Below are positions 7,596 to 14,692 of a stretch of DNA of 19,247 nucleotides, piece by piece; positions within the stretch are counted from its first letter, which is position 1, and each line of letters starts with the position of its first letter. Both the position numbers and the translations under genes were made by a program. The notes beneath the pieces were generated by a model that ran no database searches, was not told where the DNA came from, and saw nothing but the letters and a program-made list of their open reading frames with translations. The DNA is from an uncultured Clostridia bacterium (GTDB taxonomy: Bacteria > Bacillota > Clostridia > Oscillospirales > Oscillospiraceae): assembly GCA_945910975.1 (NCBI GenBank), contig CAMDZY010000009.1, positions 1 to 19,247 of the forward strand, written 5' to 3'.

Positions 7596-9365
7596 TTAAT
7601 CGTCAAAGCAGGTGGAAAAATAATCTGCCAATTCCTGTGCGCGGTCGGAAGCAAAGGGGGATTGGAGGTTACAGGCTTCCAGCAGCTGCAAAAAATCATC
7701 CTCCGATGCGGCATCGAGCAGCATCCGATAAATGTCCAGGCCATCATGCGTCTTGTCGGCTTCCATCTGATAGAGCTGTAACGCCACATCTGCGGAGGTA
7801 CAATAGCTGATGACATAGAAAGGCGCGCTGAAAAAGTGGTTGATATCGATCCAAGACATCGTGTTGTACCAATCCATTCCGGACACGTATTGCCCATAGT
7901 CGCGCATGACCGCTTCATAGGTGTCGTTGATGGCATCCAGCGTCAGTTCCTTGTCCGATAGCTGGTAGACGCGGTCTTCAAAGTCGGCATAGGCGGCCTG
8001 GAACAGAAAAATATAATAGGTATCCTGCAACTTTAATTTCCGCAGGCGGGAAACGGTGTCCTCCGGCAGGTCGGAATAGAACAGGGACAAAAATTCCAAG
8101 CCCTGAGAGAAAATTTCGGCCGTATCGATGCAGGACTGTTCGCCTTCGCTGTGCATACTGTCCACAAAGTGGCCAAATTCGTGCGTCAGCGTCATGTAAT
8201 CCGCCTCGGTTCCCTCCGGACTGATATAAACGAACGGTTCGTCATAGGCGCTGAGGTAGGTTTCAAACGAGCCGGGCATTTTGGAGGAAGACGTGGCGCT
8301 GTCCCACAGGTGGAAATTCTGCATCACGTGGAAATACCGATAAAATTCCTCGTCCATCTGATACAGCGTTTGGTTCAGCGCCCGTGTCACCTCGTCCATG
8401 TCCATCTCGCGATAGCTTGCGTAGCCGACCGATGCGCTGACTGCCGGGAAGAGCGGCGCGATGGTATCGCACAGCGCAGCGATATAGTCGCGCGCCATGG
8501 CAGGGGTGTAGTCGCGTTCGTAATAGAACTCGTACATATAATCCTGATAGCTGTCATACCCGGCAACCTGTGCCATCCGGCGGCGGAGCTTGATTAAATC
8601 AATGTAAATTTTGCCGGCTTCGGCATTGTATTTTTCGTAGTACGCAGGATAAATTTCGCCGTACAGCATCTCATAGTCGTCGGCATACTGTTCCGTCAAA
8701 GCCTGAAAATCCTGCTCTTTTCCGTCTATGACCACAGTCGGGCTGTCCTGCAAATTCATATAGGCCGTGACAAGGTCGGTTTCCTGTTGGGCAAGGGCGA
8801 CAAAGGCTTCGTTGGTGTAGATGCGGTGGGTCAGATAAAAATCCAAACTGCCCTCGCCAAAATACGCCTGCTCCCAGTACGCCTTGTCATCCGATTGCGC
8901 CGCGGCGATGTATAGTTCCTCCATCGATGCCCGCAAATCGCTGTTTTCCTTTTCCAGCAGGTTGTATTCCGTTTCATAATAGGTATCGCTGAGATTTTTG
9001 CAATATTCCAGATAGGCCACCGAGCTCATGGTGGAGAAGGTGTCATAGGAAGCCTCCAACGCTTCGAGCGCGGCGAGGATCTCCGCATTGGACGAGCCAT
9101 CGGAGAACATGGCAGTGGTAGCTTCGATCTGCGCTTGCAGCGCCTTTTCGTCCGGCCTCTCATATGCAATGTCGCCATAATCGACCAAATCCGAATAATC
9201 CGACAAATCGGGGGCTTCGGGCGCTTCGGTCGGTTCCGTTGGCGCGGCGGTGGGTCGTGTTGCCCTTGAAGGATGCTGCCTGGCCGGTGGGTCAAGGCGG
9301 AAGCTGCAACCGGTCAATAGCATTGCAATGACAAGCAGCAATGCCGTCAGCGCTTTACGGTTCAT
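7596..9365 (-). CDS. M3-family oligopeptidase lipoprotein (PepF/oligoendopeptidase F-like)
   Basis: This is a zinc metallopeptidase tethered outside the cell, likely cleaving short peptides. The 589-residue protein begins with a lipoprotein signal peptide with lipobox L-T-G-C (Cys20), followed by a Pro/Thr/Glu linker to about residue 50. The all-helical M3 fold carries THEFGHF with zinc ligands His395 and His399, the general base Glu396, and Glu417 in AEIFSQ as probable third ligand. A surface-anchored M3 enzyme is less usual than the cytosolic PepF form. The start is set by AAGGAGGT. It is the last gene of a three-gene operon and overlaps the PrsW-like gene by 11 bases, so translation is probably coupled. 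Confidence 0.9.
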   Translation of the reverse strand: MNRKALTALLLVIAMLLTGCSFRLDPPARQHPSRATRPTAAPTEPTEAPEAPDLSDYSDLVDYGDIAYERPDEKALQAQIEATTAMFSDGSSNAEILAALEALEASYDTFSTMSSVAYLEYCKNLSDTYYETEYNLLEKENSDLRASMEELYIAAAQSDDKAYWEQAYFGEGSLDFYLTHRIYTNEAFVALAQQETDLVTAYMNLQDSPTVVIDGKEQDFQALTEQYADDYEMLYGEIYPAYYEKYNAEAGKIYIDLIKLRRRMAQVAGYDSYQDYMYEFYYERDYTPAMARDYIAALCDTIAPLFPAVSASVGYASYREMDMDEVTRALNQTLYQMDEEFYRYFHVMQNFHLWDSATSSSKMPGSFETYLSAYDEPFVYISPEGTEADYMTLTHEFGHFVDSMHSEGEQSCIDTAEIFSQGLEFLSLFYSDLPEDTVSRLRKLKLQDTYYIFLFQAAYADFEDRVYQLSDKELTLDAINDTYEAVMRDYGQYVSGMDWYNTMSWIDINHFFSAPFYVISYCTSADVALQLYQMEADKTHDGLDIYRMLLDAASEDDFLQLLEACNLQSPFASDRAQELADYFSTCFDD

Positions 9366-10194
9366 GGGATACCTCCTTCTTTTGATGCGTCAAGCGGGGA
9401 AGTTGGACAATTTTAAGAATACCGGGATTGCCACACCGCGCGCAGCGCAGCAGCGGAAGGTCAAACTGCGCACCGCAGCGTGGGCAAAATGCGCTGCTAT
9501 GGCTTTTCGCATAGCGTGCCGGCGCACACAGTGCAAGCACAATGCAGGCAATCATCAGCGGCAGCAACACTGCGCAAAACATCACCAGCAAAAGCAGGTT
9601 GGAAACATCCAACAGTAAAATCAAATCATACATAGCATGGATGGAAATTGCCACAGCGGCGTGCAGCGGGATATAGCGGCGCTTGCCGGTTTCCGCCCAC
9701 CGCAAAATGCCCAGCATCGCCACGGTGGTGCAGCAGATATGCACCGGCGTACTCAGCACGGAGCGTGCCAGTGCCATACCCCAGTGGAAGTCGCTGATCA
9801 GTGCGTACAAAACATTTTCCAGCATCGAAAAGGCACCGGCAGACAGTGCGCCGTAGGAAAACAGATCCAGCGGCGACATCACACGGCGCAGACAGGAGGT
9901 GCCGATCACCACGGCCAGCAGCTTGCCGCATTCCTCTACGGTACCGACAAAAAACGAAAACAGCGCAATCGTGCCAACGGTGCTGGGTCGGGCGGAAATC
10001 GCAGCGGTGAGCAGGGATTCAAGAAAACCGGCAACGAACAAGAACAGCAGCGAAAAGATAAACACATGGCTGCCGCAGCCCTTCCAGCGTGCAGTGAGGT
10101 AGGGCGAGTTCACGGACCACACCATGATGCCGACGCTCACCACGACAGCCAGAAGCAGCCCGATTCCCATATAAACGAAAGAAGGCAAATTCAT
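9355..10194 (-). CDS. PrsW-family intramembrane protease with C-terminal zinc ribbon
   Basis: PrsW-type proteases cut membrane proteins inside the bilayer; in Bacillus PrsW starts degradation of the anti-sigma factor RsiW. The 279-residue protein has about seven membrane segments and the family motifs EExxK (Glu87, Glu88, Lys91), FxxxE (Glu126 in FSMLEN), a His in TPVHICC (152) and HxxxD (His186, Asp190). An added soluble tail has a zinc ribbon, CPRCG (237-241) and CARCG (251-255), which ordinary PrsW lacks. The ATG at 10194 lies one base after the stop of the upstream peptide gene and its GGTGGTGAG binding site overlaps that gene's end. The target is unknown; no sigma/anti-sigma pair is in the window. 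Confidence 0.87.
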   Translation of the reverse strand: MNLPSFVYMGIGLLLAVVVSVGIMVWSVNSPYLTARWKGCGSHVFIFSLLFLFVAGFLESLLTAAISARPSTVGTIALFSFFVGTVEECGKLLAVVIGTSCLRRVMSPLDLFSYGALSAGAFSMLENVLYALISDFHWGMALARSVLSTPVHICCTTVAMLGILRWAETGKRRYIPLHAAVAISIHAMYDLILLLDVSNLLLLVMFCAVLLPLMIACIVLALCAPARYAKSHSSAFCPRCGAQFDLPLLRCARCGNPGILKIVQLPRLTHQKKEVSHEP

Positions 10195-10195
10195 C

Positions 10196-10372
10196 TCACC
10201 ACCCCAACCATGTGCCCAGAAGATACACGACCAATTCCAGTGCCAAAATGCCAACGCTCAGCAGCGTCACCCAGCGGTAGAACGGGTACACCGGCGGCTG
10301 GGGCCGGCTGGGAGGAAGCAGCTCCCGAATGGGCGGCTGCGGACGATCCGAAGGAAATTGATTCGACTGCAT
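10196..10372 (-). CDS. 58-residue single-span membrane peptide, first gene of the PrsW/M3 operon
   Basis: This is a short gene easily missed by length filters. It has a proper start with AGGGGAG five bases upstream, a strong promoter at 10404-10431, and a TGA stop one base before the PrsW-like ATG. The peptide has a Pro/Gln/Arg-rich N-terminal half (about 1-30) and a single membrane helix (about 34-56) beginning RWVTLLSVGILALELVV and ending in Trp-rich GTWLGW. I recognise no family. Its tight coupling to an intramembrane protease makes it a candidate partner, adaptor or substrate; that role is inferred. Confidence 0.72.
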   Translation of the reverse strand: MQSNQFPSDRPQPPIRELLPPSRPQPPVYPFYRWVTLLSVGILALELVVYLLGTWLGW

Positions 10373-10403
10373 GGCGACTCCCCTCTATACTTATACTATT
10401 TTA

Positions 10404-10431
10404 ATTATATCAGAAACCGACAGAATGTAAA
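10404..10431 (-). promoter_or_regulatory. Promoter of the peptide/PrsW/M3 operon
   Basis: On the minus strand TTTACA (10431-10426) and TATAAT (10409-10404) are 16 bases apart, about 32 bases upstream of the small-peptide start. Confidence 0.8.
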
Positions 10432-10461
10432 GAGCCAATCAAATTTTCGCCGGAAATCCTC

Positions 10462-10490
10462 TTGAAAACGCCGCCGCAGTTGTGTATGAT
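10462..10490 (+). promoter_or_regulatory. Promoter of the GH13 / M15 operon
   Basis: TTGAAA (10462-10467) and TATGAT (10485-10490) are 17 bases apart. It lies back-to-back with the divergent operon promoter. An ATG at 10482 falls within this promoter, so it cannot be the start of the gene. Confidence 0.82.
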
Positions 10491-10529
10491 AGGAGCGGAA
10501 AAAATGATAATTCACAGGAGGAGATCAAT

Positions 10530-11831
10530 ATGGCGGTAAATACGTCAAAGAAACTCAGAAACCAAATCATCTATTCCATTTTTGTCAGAAACTACAGCGA
10601 GGCGGGAACCTTTGCGGCGGTGCGGGCAGACCTTGACCGCATCAAAGCGCTGGGGACGGACATCATTTGGCTGATGCCCATCTACCCCATCGGCAAAGTG
10701 CAGCGCAAGGGCAGCGTTGGCTCTCCGTATGCAATTGCCGATTACCGAAAAGTTGACCCTGCGCTGGGAACGCAGGAGGATTTTGTGCAGCTGGTGGAGC
10801 AAATTCACGCGCGCGGCATGAAGTGCATCCTTGATATTGTATACAATCATACATCGCCGGATTCCTGGCTGGTGGCGCACCACCCGGAATATTTTTACCG
10901 CAAGCCGGACGGCAGCCTTGGCAACCGCGTGGGCGACTGGACGGACGTGATCGATTTGGACTATGCCAACCGCGATTTGTGGGAATATCAAATTGAAACC
11001 CTGCAAATGTGGGCAAAAATCGTCGACGGCTTTCGCTGTGACGTTGCGCCGCTCGTGCCATTGTCATTCTGGAAGGAAGCAAGAGAGCGGGTCGCAGAAG
11101 TCAACCCCGACTGCATTTGGCTCAGTGAATCCGTGGAGCCGACATTTATCCGCTCCCTGCGCGGGCAGGGCATCGCCGCACTGTCCGACAGCGAAATCTA
11201 TCAGGCGTTTGATATGGCATATGACTATGATATCCACCACATTTTCCGCGATTACGTCGATGGGAAAGCCCCGCTGCAAAAGTATGTGGACGCGGTCAAT
11301 ATGCAAGAGGTCATCTACCCCGACAACTATGTCAAGGCGAGATTTTTGGAGAACCACGACCAGGATCGCGCAGCCTCCTTCCTTAAAACCGACGCCGCAC
11401 TGCGCAACTGGACAGCGTTTGTCTATTTCCAAAAGGGTGCGGCCCTGATTTACGCCGGGCAGGAGAATCAAAATACGCACCGACCCAGCCTGTTTGAAAA
11501 AGACCCGATCTGCATGGATGGCAAGCATGACATTTCACCGCTGCTCACACGGTTGGCCGGCATCAAAAAACTGCCGGTGATGGCCGACAGCAGCTACAGC
11601 CTGACAGCGGTTCCCGAGCTGGGCGCGGTAGTCGGTGTGCATCGCGGCATCCACTGCGCCAAGCAGTTGGTTGGCGTATTCAGCTTTGAGGACAAGCAGG
11701 GTACGGTATGCGTGCCGCTACAGGACGGCATTTATCAAAATCTGGTCAACGGCGAGGACGTCACCGTGCAAAACGGACAAATTCTACTGTCCGCCTGCCC
11801 GGTTATTGCGGAAACGGGGGAAGCACGTTGA
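10530..11831 (+). CDS. Cytoplasmic GH13 alpha-amylase-family glycosidase
   Basis: This retaining alpha-glucan-active (beta/alpha)8 enzyme has 433 residues and no signal peptide, so it acts inside the cell. The four GH13 regions are present in order: DIVYNH (102-107), GFRCDV with nucleophile Asp171, WLSES with acid/base Glu200, and FLENHD with transition-state-stabilising Asp277. The C-terminal beta domain is short, and no carbohydrate-binding module or B-domain extension is apparent. Region II reads FRCDVAPLVP rather than the usual FRxDxxKH, so the +1 subsite and specificity are unusual and cannot be predicted. The start follows AGGAGGAG (10516-10523). The stop codon overlaps the TTG start of the next gene by 4 bases. 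Confidence 0.9.
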   Translation: MAVNTSKKLRNQIIYSIFVRNYSEAGTFAAVRADLDRIKALGTDIIWLMPIYPIGKVQRKGSVGSPYAIADYRKVDPALGTQEDFVQLVEQIHARGMKCILDIVYNHTSPDSWLVAHHPEYFYRKPDGSLGNRVGDWTDVIDLDYANRDLWEYQIETLQMWAKIVDGFRCDVAPLVPLSFWKEARERVAEVNPDCIWLSESVEPTFIRSLRGQGIAALSDSEIYQAFDMAYDYDIHHIFRDYVDGKAPLQKYVDAVNMQEVIYPDNYVKARFLENHDQDRAASFLKTDAALRNWTAFVYFQKGAALIYAGQENQNTHRPSLFEKDPICMDGKHDISPLLTRLAGIKKLPVMADSSYSLTAVPELGAVVGVHRGIHCAKQLVGVFSFEDKQGTVCVPLQDGIYQNLVNGEDVTVQNGQILLSACPVIAETGEAR

Positions 11832-12577
11832 AAAAGCTGTTATGTGTTCTGCTGGTCGTTGCATTGGCGGCGGCGGGCGTGTGGCTGCTTTCGCGAACGC
11901 TGTTGGAAAAGCCGGAGCCAACGCAGTTGTATCATCCGTCCGCCGTTGCGACCGCGCCGGAGGAGGAAACGTCGGAACCCACACAGCCAACGACCGAGCC
12001 GCCCACCGAAGCGCCCACCGAGCCGGAAGATGACACAAGCTGGATGCTCACACTGGTCAACGCCGAGCACCCCGTTCCGGAGGACGCCGTCCCAACGGAG
12101 TTGACGGATCTGTTCAACGGCGAACAAGTGGACAGCCGAATCTATCCGGCATTACAGCAGATGTTCGACGACGCCCGCGCGCAAGGCGTCTACCCGGTCG
12201 TCAATGAGGGCTACCGCACCCATGAACGTCAGCAGCAAATCATGGAGCAACGGGTACAGGAATACATCGCGCAGGGCTATGAGGAAGCGGCCGCGCAGGA
12301 ACTGGCGCAGAGTACCGTCGCCGTCCCCGGAACCAGTGAACACGAGTTGGGACTGGCGCTGGATATCATTGCCGACACGGAAAAGTGCGACAACGAAACC
12401 GTCTATAGCTGGCTGCGCGACAACGCGTACAAATACGGCTTCATCCTCCGCTACCCGGAGGACAAGGTGGACATCACCGGCATCGACTTCGAGCCGTGGC
12501 ACTACCGCTACGTCGGCACCGAAGCCGCACAGGAAATCTATCAACAGGGCATCTGCCTGGAAGAATACCTACAATAA
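11828..12577 (+). CDS. VanY-type D-alanyl-D-alanine carboxypeptidase (peptidase M15B), TTG start
   Basis: This membrane-anchored zinc carboxypeptidase probably trims D-Ala from peptidoglycan peptides. The 249-residue protein has an N-terminal anchor or uncleaved signal (about 3-22), then a low-complexity Thr/Pro/Glu linker (about 40-68). The M15 core has GYRTHERQQ (128-136), SEHELGLALD with zinc ligands His172 and Asp179, and EPWHYR with Glu222 and ligand His225. The TTG at 11828 is preferred: it gives a clean signal anchor, follows GGGGGAA, and overlaps the GH13 stop in TTGA, typical of translational coupling. Longer in-frame starts fall inside the GH13 gene. No vanR/S or other van genes are nearby, so it is more likely wall housekeeping than glycopeptide resistance. 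Confidence 0.9.
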   Translation: MKKLLCVLLVVALAAAGVWLLSRTLLEKPEPTQLYHPSAVATAPEEETSEPTQPTTEPPTEAPTEPEDDTSWMLTLVNAEHPVPEDAVPTELTDLFNGEQVDSRIYPALQQMFDDARAQGVYPVVNEGYRTHERQQQIMEQRVQEYIAQGYEEAAAQELAQSTVAVPGTSEHELGLALDIIADTEKCDNETVYSWLRDNAYKYGFILRYPEDKVDITGIDFEPWHYRYVGTEAAQEIYQQGICLEEYLQ

Positions 12578-12601
12578 AAAAACGCACTGCATCGTTCCGA
12601 A

Positions 12602-12875
12602 AAATGCGTGGTGTAAATGCACCACGCATTTCAGGCTGTCGAAAAACTTCGTTTTTCGACAGAGTTCTTCCTCGCGGAAGAACATTGCCGGACGCTGCAT
12701 CGCACTCGCCAAGTGCCTGTGGCACTTGGCTCGCACGTTTGCGTCCTGTAAGGTATTTTTTGTGACGCGCGTGTCGCCGCAAAAAATGATTGAATTTGAT
12801 TCGCCGCTATGGCGGCGAACTCTGCGAGGCTTTTTCGACACTCTGAAATGCGTGGTGTAAATGCACCACGCATTT
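12602..12875. repeat. Palindrome-bounded, hairpin-rich intergenic element (MITE-like or RNA-structured)
   Basis: Two identical 30-base palindromes (12602-12631 and 12846-12875, arms AATGCGTGGTG/CACCACGCATT) bound 214 bases packed with further stem-loops: 12636-12662 (12-bp stem, TTC loop), 12664-12683 (8 bp), 12708-12730 (10 bp, TGT loop) and 12800-12819 (8 bp). GCTGTCGAAAAA near the left end faces TTTTTCGACA near the right end, giving an outer inverted pair. Each end palindrome has an outward T-run (T5 on the minus strand at 12604-12600, T6 on the plus strand at 12873-12878), so both could act as outward terminators. The right one probably ends the GH13/M15 transcript. No credible gene lies inside. 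It resembles repeated intergenic elements I recall from gut Ruminococcaceae; copy number is not checkable here. Confidence 0.75.
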
Positions 12876-12912
12876 TTTCATTGCAACCGAAAAAATTTTT
12901 TGCCCCAAAAGG

Positions 12913-12977
12913 CCTGTAAATACAGCAAAAGGCACCTCGCGAACCGCTTAGTTACCAAAAAGTGCCTACTTTACAGG
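12913..12977. promoter_or_regulatory. Nested inverted repeats overlapping the -35 of the MBL-fold gene
   Basis: CCTGTAAA (12913-12920) pairs with TTTACAGG (12970-12977), and AGGCAC (12930-12935) with GTGCCT (12962-12967). The right-hand arms cover the -35 hexamer, as expected for a repressor site. The AGTGCCTACTTTAC stretch is faintly like HxlR/DUF24-type sites, but no such regulator is in the window. Confidence 0.55.
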
Positions 12978-12998
12978 GAACACTGCGGTCAATATAAT
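12970..12998 (+). promoter_or_regulatory. Promoter of the frameshifted MBL-fold gene
   Basis: TTTACA (12970-12975) and TATAAT (12993-12998) are 17 bases apart, 58 bases upstream of the ATG. A perfect 12-base palindrome (GAACGGCCGTTC, 13015-13026) lies in the leader. Confidence 0.8.
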
Positions 12999-13056
12999 GT
13001 AGTCAACAGCTACAGAACGGCCGTTCCAAAGCAAAAACTTTTTGGAGGATGTACCT

Positions 13057-13847
13057 ATGAACAAAAATACATTTACAACCGTGACACTCGCCAAGGGCGA
13101 AGTGAATGTTTACGATTTTGGCGGCATGAGCTGCACGCTTACAAGACCAACGATTTGATCAGCGATGAGGTTTTCATCGTGGAAAAGGCCGGGAAAGCGG
13201 TTGTGATCGAATCGCCGTGCTTTTTTGATAACAACGCAGAGCTTGCGGAATATTTAAAGGATGTCGAGGTTGCGGGGATGCTGGTTGCTTACCACGGCGC
13301 CGGTGCAACATTCCTGCCGGAGGTGCCCAAATATGCAACGCAAAATGCAGTGCAGTACTCCAAAAATGGCGGCGGGAAGGCGTTGATCGATAATTTTACA
13401 AACGCTTTCGGCGCGATTTTCGACAGTTCCGTTCATCAAATCACCCATATCGTGGAAGAAGGCAAGGTTACGATCGGCGGGATCGATTTTGTGATCAAGC
13501 AGACTGCGGAAGCCTTTGACATTGCCATCCCGGAAATCAACGCGGTTTACACGCATATGCTCGGCCACGACTGCCATTCCATCGTCGCAGGTGCAGCGCA
13601 CGCAGACAGCATTGTGGCAGAATTGAAGGGTTATATCGCCAAAGGGTACGACCTGATCTTGACCTCGCACTACACCCCCGAAGACCTCAAGGATGCACAG
13701 ACAAAAATCGACTACCTGGAAAATCTAAAACAGATCGCGGCAAACTGCGCAGACGCACAGGGCTTCCGGGCGGAAGTGCAGAAGCAATACCCGGCCTACA
13801 GCGGCCAGAACTACCTTGACATGACCGCCGGATTTTTCTACGCCTAA
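13057..13847 (+). pseudogene. Degenerate metallo-beta-lactamase-fold protein, interrupted by a -1 frameshift
   Basis: A normal start (ATG at 13057 behind TTTGGAGG) reads 24 residues through VYDFGGM, then enters a wrong frame and stops at TGA 13156-13158. From about 13129 the next frame continues without a stop to TAA at 13845, beginning LHAYKTNDLISDEVFIVEK. Restoring one base after ATGA (13126-13130) joins the two into a 263-residue protein. The body has MBL-like features: VAYHGAG where the HxHxDH motif would sit, INAVYTHMLGHDCHS, and LILTSHYTP. Most zinc ligands are missing, so it is probably a non-hydrolase relative; family placement is moderate. No slippery sequence is present, so this is mutation or sequencing error. 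The strong promoter and otherwise intact frame argue for a recent event. Confidence 0.8.
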
Positions 13848-13853
13848 TCATGG

Positions 13854-13886
13854 GCGGGGCTGTCGACACAACGACTGCCCCGCTTT
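13854..13886 (+). terminator. Weak terminator or attenuator hairpin before the macrodomain gene
   Basis: GCGGGGCTGTCG (13854-13865) pairs with CGACTGCCCCGC (13872-13883) with one mismatch around ACACAA, followed by only TTT. It could partly end the MBL-fold transcript while letting some readthrough into the macrodomain/sirtuin pair, for which I see no separate promoter. Confidence 0.5.
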
Positions 13887-13912
13887 GCAAAATGTGGTTG
13901 GAGGGAAGCAAA

Positions 13913-14692
13913 ATGACACAGTGCGAAAAAAGAAAATACTTGATCACGGCCTTGCTGAATGAACAGCCGCAGTATCGCAATATGAACATTCCGGACAATG
14001 CAGACGAGCAGAAACGGCTTCTTAGAATTCTTATGAATCTCCGTCCCCCTCGTCCGATCGGGGCAGAATTTCTCAAGGTGCAGGACGCGTATCTCAAGGA
14101 GGAAGTCCGGGAAAAAGGCGTTACGGATAGTGATACGCTACCTGTATCCGCCATCGATCGCCGTCTTGCCCTTTGGCGCGGTGATATTACCACATTAAAG
14201 ATCGATGCGATCGTCAATGCCGCCAACAGTGCTTTACTCGGATGCTTCATCCCCTGCCATTCCTGCGTGGATAACATCATTCACAGCGTCAGCGGGATCC
14301 GGTTGCGTTTGGCTTGCGCTGAGCTGATGACGGAGCAGGGATATGACGAGCCGACAGGAAAAGCAAAAATGACACCTGCGTTTAACCTTCCATGCAGCTA
14401 TGTGCTTCACACAGTCGGGCCGATCGTATCGGGCCGATTAACAAAAAAGCATTGCAAGCAGCTTGCAAATTGCTATCGATCCTGTTTGGAATTGGCATCG
14501 GATAACGGCTTAAAGAGCATTGCATTTTGCTGTATCTCCACAGGCGAGTTTCATTTCCCGCAGAAAAAGGCTGCGGAAATTGCCGTACAGACAGTTACCG
14601 ATTTTTTGCAGACAGACACGCAAATAGAAAAGGTGGTATTCAATGTTTTCAAACAGGAAGACTATGACATCTACAAAGGCTTGCTCGGATAA
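13913..14692 (+). CDS. Zinc-containing macrodomain protein-ADP-ribose hydrolase
   Basis: This enzyme removes ADP-ribose from proteins and is the eraser paired with class M sirtuins. The 259-residue protein has a helical N-terminal extension (about 1-80) and a macrodomain. Visible macrodomain motifs are RGDITTLKIDAIVNAAN (89-105), TGKAKMTPAFNLP (148-160), YVLHTVGPI (163-171) and CCISTGEFHFP (206-216). The insert GCFIPCHSC (110-118) followed by DNIIHSVSG marks the zinc-binding subgroup known from Staphylococcus and Streptococcus; Cys111, Cys115, His116 and Cys118 are candidate ligands. The start follows GGAGGG; an earlier in-frame ATG at 13850 lies across the attenuator hairpin. It overlaps the sirtuin gene by 50 bases, so the pair is coupled. 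Confidence 0.92.
   Translation: MTQCEKRKYLITALLNEQPQYRNMNIPDNADEQKRLLRILMNLRPPRPIGAEFLKVQDAYLKEEVREKGVTDSDTLPVSAIDRRLALWRGDITTLKIDAIVNAANSALLGCFIPCHSCVDNIIHSVSGIRLRLACAELMTEQGYDEPTGKAKMTPAFNLPCSYVLHTVGPIVSGRLTKKHCKQLANCYRSCLELASDNGLKSIAFCCISTGEFHFPQKKAAEIAVQTVTDFLQTDTQIEKVVFNVFKQEDYDIYKGLLG

Noticed and set aside
11828..12577. Glycopeptide-resistance (van) locus
   Set aside because: The M15 gene has VanY motifs, but no vanH/A/X or two-component genes are nearby and it is coupled to a glycosidase.
12204..12860. Open frames on both strands across the VanY end and the hairpin block (for example 12474-12782 and 12569-12841)
   Set aside because: They run through palindromes and stem-loops, are rich in Arg/Cys/Ser without domains, and have no start signals. 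Such predictions are artefacts of the repeat element.
12602..12875. CRISPR array
   Set aside because: Only two copies of the 30-base palindrome occur, 214 bases apart, with a structured interval instead of regular spacers.
12861..13056. N-terminal extension of the MBL-fold frame back to 12861
   Set aside because: The extension crosses the promoter and lies in a different frame from the true start at 13057; the apparent fusion results from the frameshift.
13120..13160. Programmed ribosomal frameshift in the MBL-fold gene
   Set aside because: No slippery heptamer, internal Shine-Dalgarno or following hairpin is visible at the junction, so a mutation or sequence error is simpler.
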